Of a DNA stretch of 64,000 nt, positions 9,182-22,000 are shown one piece after another. The stretch covers positions 7,750,001 to 7,814,000 of the forward strand of contig CM060734.1 in assembly GCA_030704615.1 (NCBI GenBank), written 5' to 3'. The stretch's first letter is position 1. Every line of letters starts with the position of its first letter. The position numbers and the translations under genes were made by a program. Origin of the DNA: Takakia lepidozioides (Eukaryota; Streptophyta; Takakiopsida; Takakiales; Takakiaceae). The notes below the pieces were generated by a model. That model searched no databases, was not told the DNA's origin, and saw only the letters and a program-made list of their open reading frames with translations.

Positions 9182-11494
9182 GTCCCTTAGCAGCCCTAAT
9201 GAATTTTGTTCCATGCCTTATGAAAAGAGGCGGGGAGGTGGGAAGAGAGAGCATAGTGGAAACTCTGACAATATTCTAGACTGGAATTTGATGGTTGAAG
9301 ATGTGGGTATCTTTTGTTGCTGAATCTTGGCAAATTACACAAATTTTGCCAGACCCCTAGGAAGAAAGTCCTAATAGCCTGTCAAGGTTGTCTTCAGAGG
9401 ATTTTGTCCAGCAGATTAAGTGCACATGGTTGTATTATATATCATACTGCAAGCAACGGAACAATTAAAAAAATTGAGCACTTTTTCTGTTGGAACTTGT
9501 TTTGTTAGGTTAGAAGCATGCAAATGTATGTTTGCAACACCTCCCTGTTCCATTTTGTTGGGTACCTCTATTGACTTAGTACCCTCTCTTTGCCCAAAAC
9601 CTGGCAATGGGACTATCATATCACATGAAGCTTACCAAAAATAGGCCATGTTCCTTCTGTGAGAGAACCTGGTGAATGCAGACATCCAAAATAGCAAGGT
9701 CATCCAAGTACTGCTCACATCTCAACCAATAATCACCAAACCATTGACTTCCATACTGCTGTGGATGGAGTCAGTGACTTGAGCACCAAAAAGTTACTTT
9801 GGTTTCAATAGAGAAGCAAGCCTGAACAAGTTCTGAGATGTAAGAGGGCAAAACTTTGGAAGATCCAACTACAGAAGGCCTAACTTCCGGAGCTCTTGTT
9901 CAGCAGCTTCATGATTCACCTTTTCCACCTCAAATTTGACTGGGTCTGGAGCCACATCTCCCTGCAAAGAAAGAACATAGTGAACAGCATTTTAGGTTGC
10001 CCTGTCAACTTCCAAACAAAAACACGACCCTTTTCTGTTAGCTTTGTGCAAATTGAGATTACTAAAACCATAACCATACCCCTGAAGTCTGCCTGAGGAC
10101 TCTTGCATGACCACGAACACCGACCAGGAGAGGGCTGCAGACAACAAGAGCGGGGACAGAAGCAGCAAAGCGAGAACAGAAAATAACTGACACAACTGCC
10201 ATTATTGCTCAATAGACCCACAGCTATCACATAATTGATAGATGATACTGTATTTCTTTAAGGGCATTACCAGCTCATAGCTGTCATACGGCAGCACCAT
10301 TGGATCAAGCTTCCATCCGGAAACCCCCTGTTTGTATACAAAACACCTGCAGCATTATCAAATGTTGCTGTTTGTCAGTGTAACGACCAGTTGCAACCAT
10401 ATACACGCCAACCCAGTCAGAATGACTAAAGCTACTCCCCGCATACCAGCCAAGTTCCATATTCATCACAAATGCTATTTGCTGGTGCAGGATGGAAATG
10501 TCTGCTGTCAGTTCTGTCTTCGATTTTTGTGACTACCCTGGAGGTACATATACACTCTACAGTCAGTTCTTAGTTTCCCAGAGCACCAACTTGCTGAGAG
10601 CCAATGGTAGTTGACTGGAAAATGCAACTTCCTCCCAAGATCAAGAAGCAGTTATGATTGAATTGTTTGACAGAATGATGTTCAATAATGACGCCCTGAC
10701 CTGACGCAAACTCACAACTACTCAGCATCTTTCACTTGTCCCTACTGGATTTAACCTTCAGGTCAATTGTGTTGGCTTCAAGCTGTTGGTTTCTTATAAA
10801 ATGACCGTAGAGCTGTACTACTACCATCCACCACCCACTAAGAACATGTATGCTCTAATACTTGAGCCAATACTCATTGCCAAAGAACAATTGCTAGTAA
10901 ATACTGGCTCTTTAGTATTAGCCAAGCTATGCACACGAACAACTGATGTCATTGAGTCGAGGGACGGGCAAATGACAAAGCAGATACCTTTTTAGGCCCA
11001 CATCATGAGCCAGGTGGGCAGCCCAAGACGCCCGCCTGCTTGTTCTACCTGCATAAAGTAATCTGATGTTAGCAGTTCTGCACTCAAAGGCAGGATCAAC
11101 AAGGATCAACCATGCTACAGGACCAACATAATAAAAAAATCAAGAATTCTGTGAAGCCCCTAGCTGACAAGGAAAGACTAGAGTATGCAGACTCTATCCC
11201 CTAGAGTCTCAAGCGTGCTACGCCTTGCCAGAAAGCAATATATCACGCCATCCTGGTTCGCAATAACAATGTAAACAACCTGGACTACAAACACATGGCC
11301 TAGTTAGTCTCTGTTAACAGACAACACAGTGGTAAATTCATGATAGAAGATAATTGAGCATATGCTGATTCTTTGACTTCCTGCTTGTAACTGAGCTTCA
11401 CCTCCTAATGAGCACGGTTACAACAAACATTGCCAAGGAGATACAAAAAGGGGGAGACAGGAAGATGGCCTTACAATGCAGAATGACAAGGTCA
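9182..11494. other. intergenic region between two convergent genes
   Basis: This 2.3-kb region lies between the stop of the BOP-like gene (+) and the proposed stop of the rhodanese-like gene (-). Short ORFs are present but none has a start, domain or splice context that I trust. It should contain both 3' UTRs. Confidence 0.4.
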
Positions 11495-11573
11495 TCACAC
11501 TTTAATTTGGGGAAATGGAAAATCTTTTCCCATCCAGCAGAGTCCATAACTAGAGCCTTTGGCCACTCCTCCA
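11495..11573 (-). CDS. possible terminal exon of rhodanese-like gene
   Basis: A good acceptor TTGTCCTTTGCAG|T at 11574 takes phase 2 and opens 25 codons (GGVAKGSSYGLCWMGKDF...) to TGA. The GG near its start could be the GG of the usual rhodanese LxGG end, but the expected intervening residues are short. Treat as tentative. Confidence 0.3.
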
Positions 11574-13005
11574 CTGCAAAGGACAATCCCGTGCCAAGAG
11601 AATGATGAGGAAACCCGAATACTCCCCAGTGAGCATAAGTTTGTCTGGAACAACAGATTTTGCACAAAACTGTCTGCTGGTGATGGACAAAAGGAGCATG
11701 AACAAAGTGAAAACATCCAAGAGGGCCTTTACCCCAGCTACACACCATTCCCCAAACCTCAAAAAGAGAGAAGAGTGTGGTAGCCTTGTGGTCATAGAAT
11801 TTCTTGGCCTTCCTAAGTTGTAGTCAAGGATTGTAGTTTATACAGCTTGACATGGCTAATTCGCTCTTCAAAACAAAAATTAAAGATAGATGAATCCTGG
11901 GAGCGACCACCAGGAACGTACAAATCTATTATTCCAACTGATGTGGGTGAGTGAGACAAAGAGAAATGCCCATCAACAACCATGCCCTTGCTGCCTAATG
12001 AACTACAGCCGGAAAAATAAACATTACCACAAAAACCCTTTCTGCTATACCTGGAACATGCAAAGACCCCTGGATATGGCCATAGAGAGCTCGCTCATCA
12101 TGCCTCCGGACATCAATTAAGTGCGGAGCACTTGAAGCAGGTCCATTCTCCTCCCCCACTGCATCTGTCTTTTGCAGTAGCGTAGCAACGGCATCCCTGT
12201 ATCAACCTAACAGCTATAAAACACATGACCTTCTGTGGATACATTAGCATGGTTACCCTAACGAGAAAAGGGGCATCAGAACTTCCAAAGAGCTCTAGGA
12301 AAACGCTGTGTTCTCTGTCTCTCTGTCTCTGTCCACAGGCGAAGGCGGGTAGTGCTCACCTGCTGAGATATTGAAGGCCTTCAGAGGTACCCGAAGAGAC
12401 AGTAGAGCGCAAGGCCTGGATCCCCCCCTTCAACACACAACACCTGCACGCTCAGCCATTGCAATCACAGACGCTCCTCAGCAAAGTCAATGAGGCAACC
12501 ACAGCTAGACAAAAGCTTTTGACTTTGGATAATAAAATGTTTGATTTATTCCTGCACGAATGGGCTTCCACTCCCATTTACCTTGACAGAATCAGTATTA
12601 TTTAGCTGAAAGAGGAAAAACTGATCTCTACCAGCTGTAGCTAATTTTTGGAGTGGGAATAACAGAAAGTAAGAGTAACAAGCCTTTCTACATATTCATT
12701 GCTGAAGTAATCATTTCCGTGGTATGATTTCTTAATAACACGACATGTATGTACCTGTCTACCAAAATTCAGATTTGAAGGGGTTACCAAGAGCAGAGGA
12801 TTGGAAGGACTATCTTACCACATTTACCTCTTACCAGGACAGCTCCATGAAACAACAAAATGTAACAACATTAGTGCTCTACATACTCAAAATTCCAGTT
12901 TGATGAAAGCCATTAAGCAGTCCAAGAGTGTGGCAGCAAAGAGAGGGAGAGAGGGAGAGAATGTACTCATAAGATGTTGTTTGCCGTAGCCTTGTGGCCA
13001 TTGTG

Positions 13006-13048
<43 letters not shown>

Positions 13049-16000
13049 GGTGAGGGCTTCGAAAGTTATGAAGGTGCCTGTGAGACCTACTACCTAATTG
13101 ACTTCATATGGCTTCATATGACTTCATACTGAAATGGTAGACACTCTGAGCCTTGATGACCTAACACTTAGTCTTTCCCAAAAGCATCCTAGGCTTTAGG
13201 GTGGTTCTTAGCCACACATCGTTGAAATTGCTTTCAGACAAACTTATAAAACTATATGTGCATTATCGTAGTTCACTTATGGGTGTTTTTCTGACAGAAG
13301 ACCTTCATAGTTTGAGAACCTACAAGAGACAATACAAAGCAGGGAGGCTCCACTTTGTATTTGGATATGACTGCAAAAGCAGAAGAAAAGTGTAAATTGA
13401 AAGTAATTGCTGGTAACTGGAGATGGAGGGAGGATATAAGCGTATGAAGAGAAATATATTACCCATTGTAGCCAAGGTCTGCAGCAGCAGCTGCAGTGCG
13501 CTGGGCCCGCTTACCCCTTGTGGATAGAAACACCAGCAGATTACCCCTACCAGGTTTCTTTATGGCAGGAAATCTGTTCTCCCAATCGGCTGCAGGGAGC
13601 TGCAAACAAGCTCTAACCTCCGTTTCTACATCCATCCACACGCACAGTTGTATTCTTCACAACTCTTTCTCGGAACGATCACATCATCTTAGAATTGAAA
13701 TCCCTGTCTGTCTCTCTCAACTTTAGTTTGAACAGACAGGGAACTTGGCACATGTTCCAACATGCTGTGCAGCTGTGTGTCTGCGTCTCTCTCTCTCTCT
13801 CTAATACTTTGAAAGCAGCACATATCTGTTTCTTCTATTTCTCTTCGGAGAAATTTGATTGTCTATTCTGGATTATCCTTTCTTATGCCAAAGTGGAATT
13901 AGGGTTTTGTGCCTCCCATTATCTGCTACTACTACATACATGGTCTGGGAAAACAGAAAGGAGAATGGTACTTCCGTGCAGGTTCCTAATGACCCAACAT
14001 GACATTTGGCGAACTAATCTTTGATATCTTGTGCTAGGTCCTGTAGCAGCAGCATACTGGAGTATATGTGAACACCTTCTACATGATCCAGTCAATGTAC
14101 ATTGCTCTTCTGGCTGGTCTACTGTAGCCGATGCCTTGTGTCAGAATTAGGAAACCTAAAAATGAGAACAAAGTTAGTGCCAACCACTTGACTCTTGATG
14201 AAGTCGAGTCACTGGCACTCCTTAATTCCAGCCACTTGACTCTAAGAAGTCAAATTAGTGGTAACGTTCTATCAGCTGCTAGTATGCACCATATGAACAA
14301 GGGAAGTATGACAGAAACAGTACTTCTGTCACAATCTTTTGACCAAGAGAGGCCTCTGGAATTTCTTCTCGGCTTCATCATTCTGAGGTACCAGTGGCAT
14401 TGGCTCCAGCTTTGCTGAAGATATCGTAGCCTCTTTCTACTCAAACGCTTCGGGTGGTGGTGGCTAAGTGATCTGCTCCTATGACTCCCTTGCATGGTTG
14501 TACACAAGTGGGGTTTATGCTCTGATATTGGACATTATACTTACTGGTTCACTTTGGAACCCAAGAGGACCTGCCATTCACCTGGCACATCCTCACTAAC
14601 CCACATCATACACTTGTGGTGCTTTCTGGGACGGGTGCAGGTGAGGGCCTCTCTTCTTCTCTGGCTTTTTGGGTTTGTGTCTGAAATCACAGAGCTGGAT
14701 ATGGAGTTGTCTTGCAGATATGAGAAGGTTGCTTACTTGCAGTGAGCAACTAATGTTATGGTGCCACTACTTAGGAGAGGACTTCAGGAAGGAATAATGC
14801 CTTCTCCAGGGATCCAACCTAGACTCTGAGAGTTTTTCAATCTGCTAGGTCAGTGATGTAGTGCAGAGTCACCAAGAGGGCTGCGGCCAGCAACCTCGCC
14901 TTCATTGTGTTGGTCGAGCTCCCTATGCAGTTATACGGAAGCCATGGCTTGTTTGTTGACACGAACAGGAAGTTACACTCAGCCCTTATATGTGCTTTGC
15001 AATTACTTGGTGTTGTGTGAACGGATATGCGCAACATCACAGACTGGTCTGCCTCAAACTTTCAAGGTTCTATGCAATGTCACACCTTTACTATTACTCT
15101 TGCAATCTTTCACTTGCTTAGATCTGCATGATGGACAGCGATAGCAAGCATGAAGACCTGCTACTCACCTCACGCATCCTCTCTAACACACATTCTGCTG
15201 GATCTGGTGGTTTTTGGGACGGGCGCAAGTGAGGGTCCTTCACCTTTCATGGGTCTCTAAGCTTGACAACAGCCTCATGTTTCTGAGGGAAGTATTTTAC
15301 GGAAGTAATCTACCCTTGGGATCTGATACCAGAGGGTTTTGAAGACCCGTCTTGACTTGGATCAATCTCAGTTTACAGCCCAGCGGAGTGGTTTCATTTG
15401 AATACTGTGTTTGTTTTGTTTTAAGACATGGCAGTACACCCCATTCGGGCAATGGTGGAAGACTTGGATTTGTCTCAGTTTTGAGATATGTGATTTTCAG
15501 GGAACTATTTGTGTTGACGCTACTTTGATGAAACCAAATTATCCTCATAGAGAAGTACTAAGCTCAGACATTTACTGTGGATAGAGATCTCTATGGTTTT
15601 AAGCAGGCACCGGTTTGCTTTAGTAAAGGCTAAGGCTAACTTGGAGATCACTGACCTACAGTCCACATGCTAGCCCACATGCTAGTCCTCAATTTCGGTT
15701 TCTGGAAATCCCTGTATGACAGTACAGTGAATATGAATATTGTTCAGTATGATGACTGTCGCTATCAAAAGGTGGTTTTTGGAAGGGATTCTAACAAACC
15801 CCACCACCCACCCCAATCACCCAGAAGTGTGAAAAGAATCAGGAGCTGTGGTTTAGGAGAAGGGTGATGGTGCCTTGCAATGCAAGGCTGTTTTGTCCTG
15901 GTTTTTTTCAAGAAAATTCTGATCTGGTCAAGTCCTGACAGATCCTTGTTGTGACAACACAAGCCCTATCTCTACTCTCCGTGCTCCCTAGGAAGCCTAT

Positions 16001-19000
16001 TTTCAGTGGGTGGACTTGATATGGAAGTAGATAAATGTCTCTGTGACTAAATGCCAGCCTTGTGACATTGTGTCTTTGTTTGTTTCGACCTGAAGCACTC
16101 TGCTTTGGGTAAGGTAGTACACTGGATTTAGTTGGAGAGACTGGGGCCTCTCACTCTTTGAATATGTCTACGCAGGCCATTCCCTGCGGCTCCTTTGGAA
16201 TGACGATCTCTGGATGGCAACAAGCGGACCCCTACCGCTTTGGATGCAGCCCCTCCGCTCAAAGTGGGCAGTTGTATGCTCAGTCTGGCATGTTCGGCAC
16301 CTGGGCTAGGGTTTGCCCTTGTGCTTGAACATCTAGCCTGCTAATTTTGAAAATTCAAATACCGTCCATACTTCCGAGGGTGATTCCTTGAACCTGGGAT
16401 GCCAAAGCTAGAGTTTCATGTGTAGTTTTTGGGGTGAATCCCAGGATGGACGATGTGTGATTTAAAAGTACTTGCTCAAATTTAGGCTTGGATCATGTGA
16501 ATGCACCATCTAAAGGCTTTGTATCAGAGGTGCATTGGAGGTGACAATGCCTGATAATGCTACAAGTAGAGATTCACTTCAAACTACTCTCAGAGAAGTT
16601 TGACCCCTGACTGGTTGGAGAGCAGTCGTAGACATTGGTGATTGTGGACTTTAAACTGGACGTTTCCAATTCGTCTGAAGCCCTGCCCCAGAAATTGCAG
16701 ACATACCTATGTCTGCAGGGATTGATCAACGAGCGAAAGAAGGGTATGGCATGCTCAATGGCATGCCAATCCTTAAAGTCTATGCGAGACGATCAAAGCC
16801 TACATGCAATGGAAGAGACCCACCAATGCAGAATTGCAGGGTGTCTAGGGGAATTCAAAAGCCACCTAAAGCCTACATGCAATGGAACAGACCCACCAAT
16901 GCAGAATTGCAGGGTGTCTAGGGGAATTCAAAAGCAACCTAGATGACATACAATTTGTATGGAAAAAGCTGGTCTACGGCTGGGCACCTTCAACTTCTGT
17001 GAGCTAACCAAAGGAAACAATTTGAAGTGGGAAAAGTTCTTCAAGCAAATGCATTCACATTTACGCAGGGCAGTAGATGTGGAAACCTCCAGACAAGCTG
17101 GTTGGGGATGTCGGTGGATATAAATGGTTCGGTAAGATGTGTGCTCTCAAGGCTGCCTCGGCTAAGCGTGAAAGGTGTGGGATTCTTTGTCCGTGATTTC
17201 CTATGTGATAATTGTGAAATCATCAGCAAGGAACTTCGGTATGAACATAGTATCTGGTGGAGACTGAAATTCAACGGCGGTGCGAGGACTATGGACCTCT
17301 TTGTGGGATGTGTGTACATGCCTACCTAGGAAACCCTTAGTGTTGACACCAATAAAGCCTTTGAAGATGTCAAGCTGGATTGTGCTAAGTTCCTCACCAA
17401 AGGCCATATGTTCTTGTTAGGGGACTTTCAGGCCCAGGTGGGAAAGGGTCTACAACAAGAAGATGTCACCGGGCTTTTTGGTGAGGATGAGCAGAGTTCA
17501 AATGGTAAACGACTTACCAAATTGATGGTATAACTTCAGCGTCTGACCTTGAACAATAGGTCCATAGAAGACCCTTTGCAGTGGACTCGTGAAAAAGCCC
17601 AAACTGGGGAACGGTCCATTGTTGATTATCTCGTCCTGGATAAGGAGTTGTTTCCCCAGTGTGCCAAAGTGGCGGTTGATAGAACCGATATTGGATCTTC
17701 TGACCACTTTCTTGTATGGAAAGGTGTTTTCCACCAAGAGATCTGTGAAACGTTCGACTCGAAAGTGGCAGATAGAAAATTTCCAGAAGGCAGAGGTTCA
17801 GACCAGTGTTGGCCGGGTACCATGTTTTGAGCCCTCTTCCGGTCCCGGTTATAGCCTACTCTTTGAAAAAAATGGAGGGCCGGGGCAGGGTATACCAATA
17901 GGTTTAAAAAACATCTCGGTTACAGGTTCTCATTAAACAAATGAATTTTTTTTTGTCCGGTTCTCAATCTACCGGTTATGTCATCTTAAAAAATGCCGGT
18001 TCCATGGTACCGGTTATGGGATTCATCCATTTTTTTTTTAAAAACTTTTTCTAGACTTTTTGTGTATGTGTGTAAAACTACACAAAGAGGGATGTGGCCT
18101 GGTGGTAAGCCACTCGTCTGTTGGCCTATGGATCTGATTTTCAAATGTTCAACCCCTGTCATCTATCTCTGGGGGCTCTGCCCTTGTAATACACTAAGCT
18201 TACAGCTTACAACTATTATTTTAGCCAAATGCCCAACTAATTAATTTCCTATCTACTTGGACATTCTCCCTAACCATTGTAAATGTATTGTAACTAGTAA
18301 GACATAACATTCCCCTCAGGATCTGTCCATCTGTAATGTTCTTAATTACCATCATCAACCCCCTACATGTATTATCTAGAACCGCCTCTACGACATCCAC
18401 ATTTGTTCCGGATCTTGCTCCGGGTATAACATCCTTACAATCACGATGCCGGTTCTCTAGCCGGTTAGGAAGCTCGATGGCTTTTGCCGGTTCCCTTCCA
18501 TAGCCGGTTCCTACTGGGGCTACACTTTCCGGTTGTGCATATGTGCATAACCGGCAAATAACTGCCGGATGTGCATGTCCAGATGCCATACCCAGCCAAC
18601 ACTGGTTCAGACAGATTATGTCCAGACCTTAAATGAGGCCCTCCCACACTTGATCCAATCACTTCCAAGACCTCTCTTCTTGCTTAGGTGATGCAAGAAG
18701 CAAAGTTGAAAAAACTCTGCATTCTTGGGAGAGTTTCATTACCTCTCTGGCTGAGAAGATCATTGGGACGAAATTAGTTGTCTGCAGTAAATTGGTGGAC
18801 CAATGAATTCAAGCTCAAGATTGCTGAGAGACGGGCACTTTATAAAGACTGCTGTAATAGAAAAAACGACAAACATCTGTCGTCTAGATACTTGCGCAAA
18901 GATGTTAACCAGCTTGTAAGAGCTCAGAAGAAAGCTTACTGGGAAAAGTTGTACCAAGACATCAACTTGAACCACCATGGTGGTAATGATTGTGTTACGG

Positions 19001-22000
19001 TCAATGGACAGAAGTCTAATTTCTTTGAAATTGACCAAGGTGTAGCACAAGGTTGTACCCTCTCCCCACTGCTCTTCAATATTTTCATTAGTCAGCTTCT
19101 TGAAGACGTGGAAAGTGAGGGATTTGGACTAAAGGTGGGTGATGTCACCATACCAGCTCTTATGTTTGCAGATGACTTCGCAGGCCTAGGGGATACCCCA
19201 TCCAATCTCCAGGAGTTGATTGATTGTGCGAAGAGGTTCTTTGACCTGTGGAGGCTAGAAGCTAATGTTAGTAAATGAGGGTGGCACTCAACGACCGTGG
19301 GGATGGAGGAGGGGATCTCAAATGGACATGGGGCGACGAAGAGATTCCTGTACTCCCTTCCTACACTTATCTTGGTGTTGAGTTTTCCTCCAACTCTAAC
19401 TGGGATGTGCATATACAAAGAGTGATTCGATCAGCTAAACGCAAAGTTTTGGGTCTCGCTAGATTTTTTCACAGCAGAGGGATTAACACTGAAGTTAAGA
19501 AAGACCATGCTTTGTAATGTTATAAGGCTGGCCTTGGAGTACGCATCTGCGGTGTGGGTCGACAACTCCAACCATGCTAAATCCCTAGAATCCATTCAAG
19601 CTGCGGTGCTCAAAGAAAGCATGTCAGCTTGTTCTAGAACAGCTGATGTGGCTGTTCCGGCTGAGTTTGGCATACCTCCCTTAAGCTCTCGACGTAATGA
19701 ATTCAAGGTCAGATGGTGGGGTCAGTTGAACCGCATGCCTAATACCAGATACCCTAAGATAATTGAATTTATTTCTTGGAAGCAACCTGTTAAACAGGCC
19801 AAGTCTTGGCGAAGAAAAGTAGATGTGATTTTCAAGTATCTGAATATCAGTCCTGATGAATTGACCTTACTGGATGAAGCTGAACTGGGGGGGGTTGTGT
19901 CCAAAGTCATGTCTGAAGCCCAAAGACTGTCCGATGAAAATGAAGTTAGGCATAAAACTTACCTTAACATGTTTCCAGTCTGTAATATGGGCAAGGACCT
20001 TAAGGATGATCTCAAGGGCCTACCTACCCTTGGCACTAGACTGACATTTCAACTCAGGGCGGGAAGCCTACCTTTGAACAGTAAACAAATGCAGAGAGGA
20101 AGAGGAGATTGTAATTGCCCGATGTGTGGGCAACCCGAAGACAATATCCATTTTCTGATACACTGTCCGGGATATTCTCACCAGACAGTGACCCTCTTCA
20201 CGACAATCAAGAACATTGTCTCAGCACCTCTGTTCACCAACTTCAAAATCTTGGGGCTGAGCCCAAAGCCCTGGGCCTGTTGGGGTCCAACTTTTGGGCT
20301 GCTCACACAGCAAACTGATGCTTGTGTGAAGGGCTTCCCAGATGATATCTGGAAAGCCCGAACTAATTGTTTGTATCACGGTGAGTCATACTACCAGAGT
20401 GAGCCCATCACAAAGGTAGTTTCCGGTCCCTCTTGTTCCCCCCATCTGGGCAGGGGGTCTATAGCAACAAGGCTACGGCAAACAAAGTCTTATGGGTACA
20501 TCTCTATCTCTCTCTCTCTCTCTCTCTCGCTCTCTGTGGTAGCAGTGGTAGCATTCAACGACAGAGAGAGGGAGGAAGTGATCTTAAGTGGCAGTGGGGT
20601 AGCCAAGAGATCCCGGTCCTCCCTTCCTACACTTACCTGGGCGTTGTGTTTTCCTCCAATTGTAATTGGGATGCACATATCCGGAAAGTTGTTCAAACTG
20701 GAAAGGGCAAAGCTCTGGGGCTCACTAAATTTTTCCACTGCAGAGGGGTCAACTCTGAGGTTAAGAAAACCATGCTTTGTCGCGTTATTAGACCTGCCTT
20801 GGAGTACGGATCTGCAATATGGGTTGATAACTCCAACCAGGCTAAGTCTCTAGAATCCATTCAAGTGGGGGTGCTTAAGGAGTGTATGTCAGCATGCTCC
20901 AAAACAGCCAATGTTGCTGTTCGGGGTGAGTTTGGCATTCCGTCCTTAAGCTCCCGACGAGATGAATTCAAGGTCAGATGGTGGGGTCAGCTGCAACATA
21001 TGCCCAACACCAGATATCCTAACCATGAGTGTTGGGTGGCAAAGCCAGAGGCCCCAAAAATGCAGTCTCTAGGGTGGGGGCTGGCAAATGATTGGATGTT
21101 ATCGACTCTATATCTTGGAAACAGGACCGCCCTGTCAAACAGGCTAAGTCCTGGCAGAAGAGAGTAGAAGAGATTCTCAAGGACCTGGACCTGGAGCCGC
21201 AAGTCTTGACCCTGCTGGATAAATCTGACTTAGAGGCTGTAGTATCCAAAGCCATGTCTGTTGCCATGAGATTGTCTGATGAAAATGAAGTTAGGCAGAA
21301 AACTTCCCTGAACTTGTTTCCAGTCAGTGACATAGGGGAGGACATCTTGGATGACCTCAAGGGTCTACCCACTCTCGGCACTAGACTGAAATTTAAACTC
21401 AGGGCAGGAAGCCTACCTTTGAACAGCAAACAGAAGCAGAGAGGAAAGGGAGAGTGCAATTGCCCGTTGTGTGGGCAATCTGAAGACAGTATTCATTTTC
21501 TGATACACTGTCCGGGGTTCTCTCACCAAAGAGACGCTCTCTTCAAATCTATCAAGGGAATTGTGCCTGTACCCCTGTTTACCAACTTTGAAAGTCTCGA
21601 GGCTGAGCCAAAAGCCCAGGCCCTCCTGAGGCCTAGTTTTTGGGCAAATCACACACAGCAGATTGATGCTGTGAAGGGATTTCTAGAGGATATCTGGAAA
21701 ACCCGGATTAATTCTATATATGAAGGTAAGTCTTACTACCAACGTCAGCCCCTGACAAAGGTAGGTTCTGTCCCTTTTGTTCCCGCTCAAACTGGGCATG
21801 GGGTCAATGGCCACAAGGCTACGGCAAACAACGTCTTATGAAACAATCTCTCTCTCTCTCTCTCTCTCATCTCCTGACAGAGGTAGTTTCTGTCCCTTAG
21901 TGTTCCGCTCAAACTGAGCGCGGGGTCAATGGCCACAAGGCTACGGCAAACAACGTCTTATGAGTACATTCTCTCCAATACTTTTGAAAGCAGCACATAT

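Larger units (their letters stand above)
15974..20503 (+). mobile_element. LINE-A copy 5, near full length with internal deletion and nested hAT element
   Basis: It starts near CTAGGAAGCCTATT, which is also the 5' end of copy 8, and ends at GTCTTATGGGTACAT. CTATCTCT occurs at 15966-15973 and 20504-20511, a plausible target duplication in TC-rich DNA. Contents in order: 5' leader, degraded ORF1 zone with a 73-bp tandem duplication, APE endonuclease remnant, a nested hAT-type element (17804-18604), RT linker, then RT. About 0.8 kb is missing relative to copy 8 at about 18988, removing the RT fingers and motif A. It cannot encode active RT. Confidence 0.85.

Noticed and set aside
9992-10195. Short - strand frame that looks like a signal peptide followed by a mature peptide
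   Set aside because: It has no ATG start (TTG only) and a stop just upstream. The hydrophobic run is an accident of CT-rich sequence.
13201-13395. 64-codon + strand frame near the GA tract
   Set aside because: No homology, no splice context, and it lies in the proposed rhodanese intron on the other strand.
18060-18170. tRNA-like stretch inside the hAT-type element
   Set aside because: TGGTGGTAAGCCACTCG and GTTCAACCCC hint at A/B boxes, but no cloverleaf could be drawn.
20401-20853. Continuation of the 19507 frame into the next LINE copy
   Set aside because: It reads through the (TC)n junction into copy 6 in a frame different from the true RT frame, so the join is accidental.
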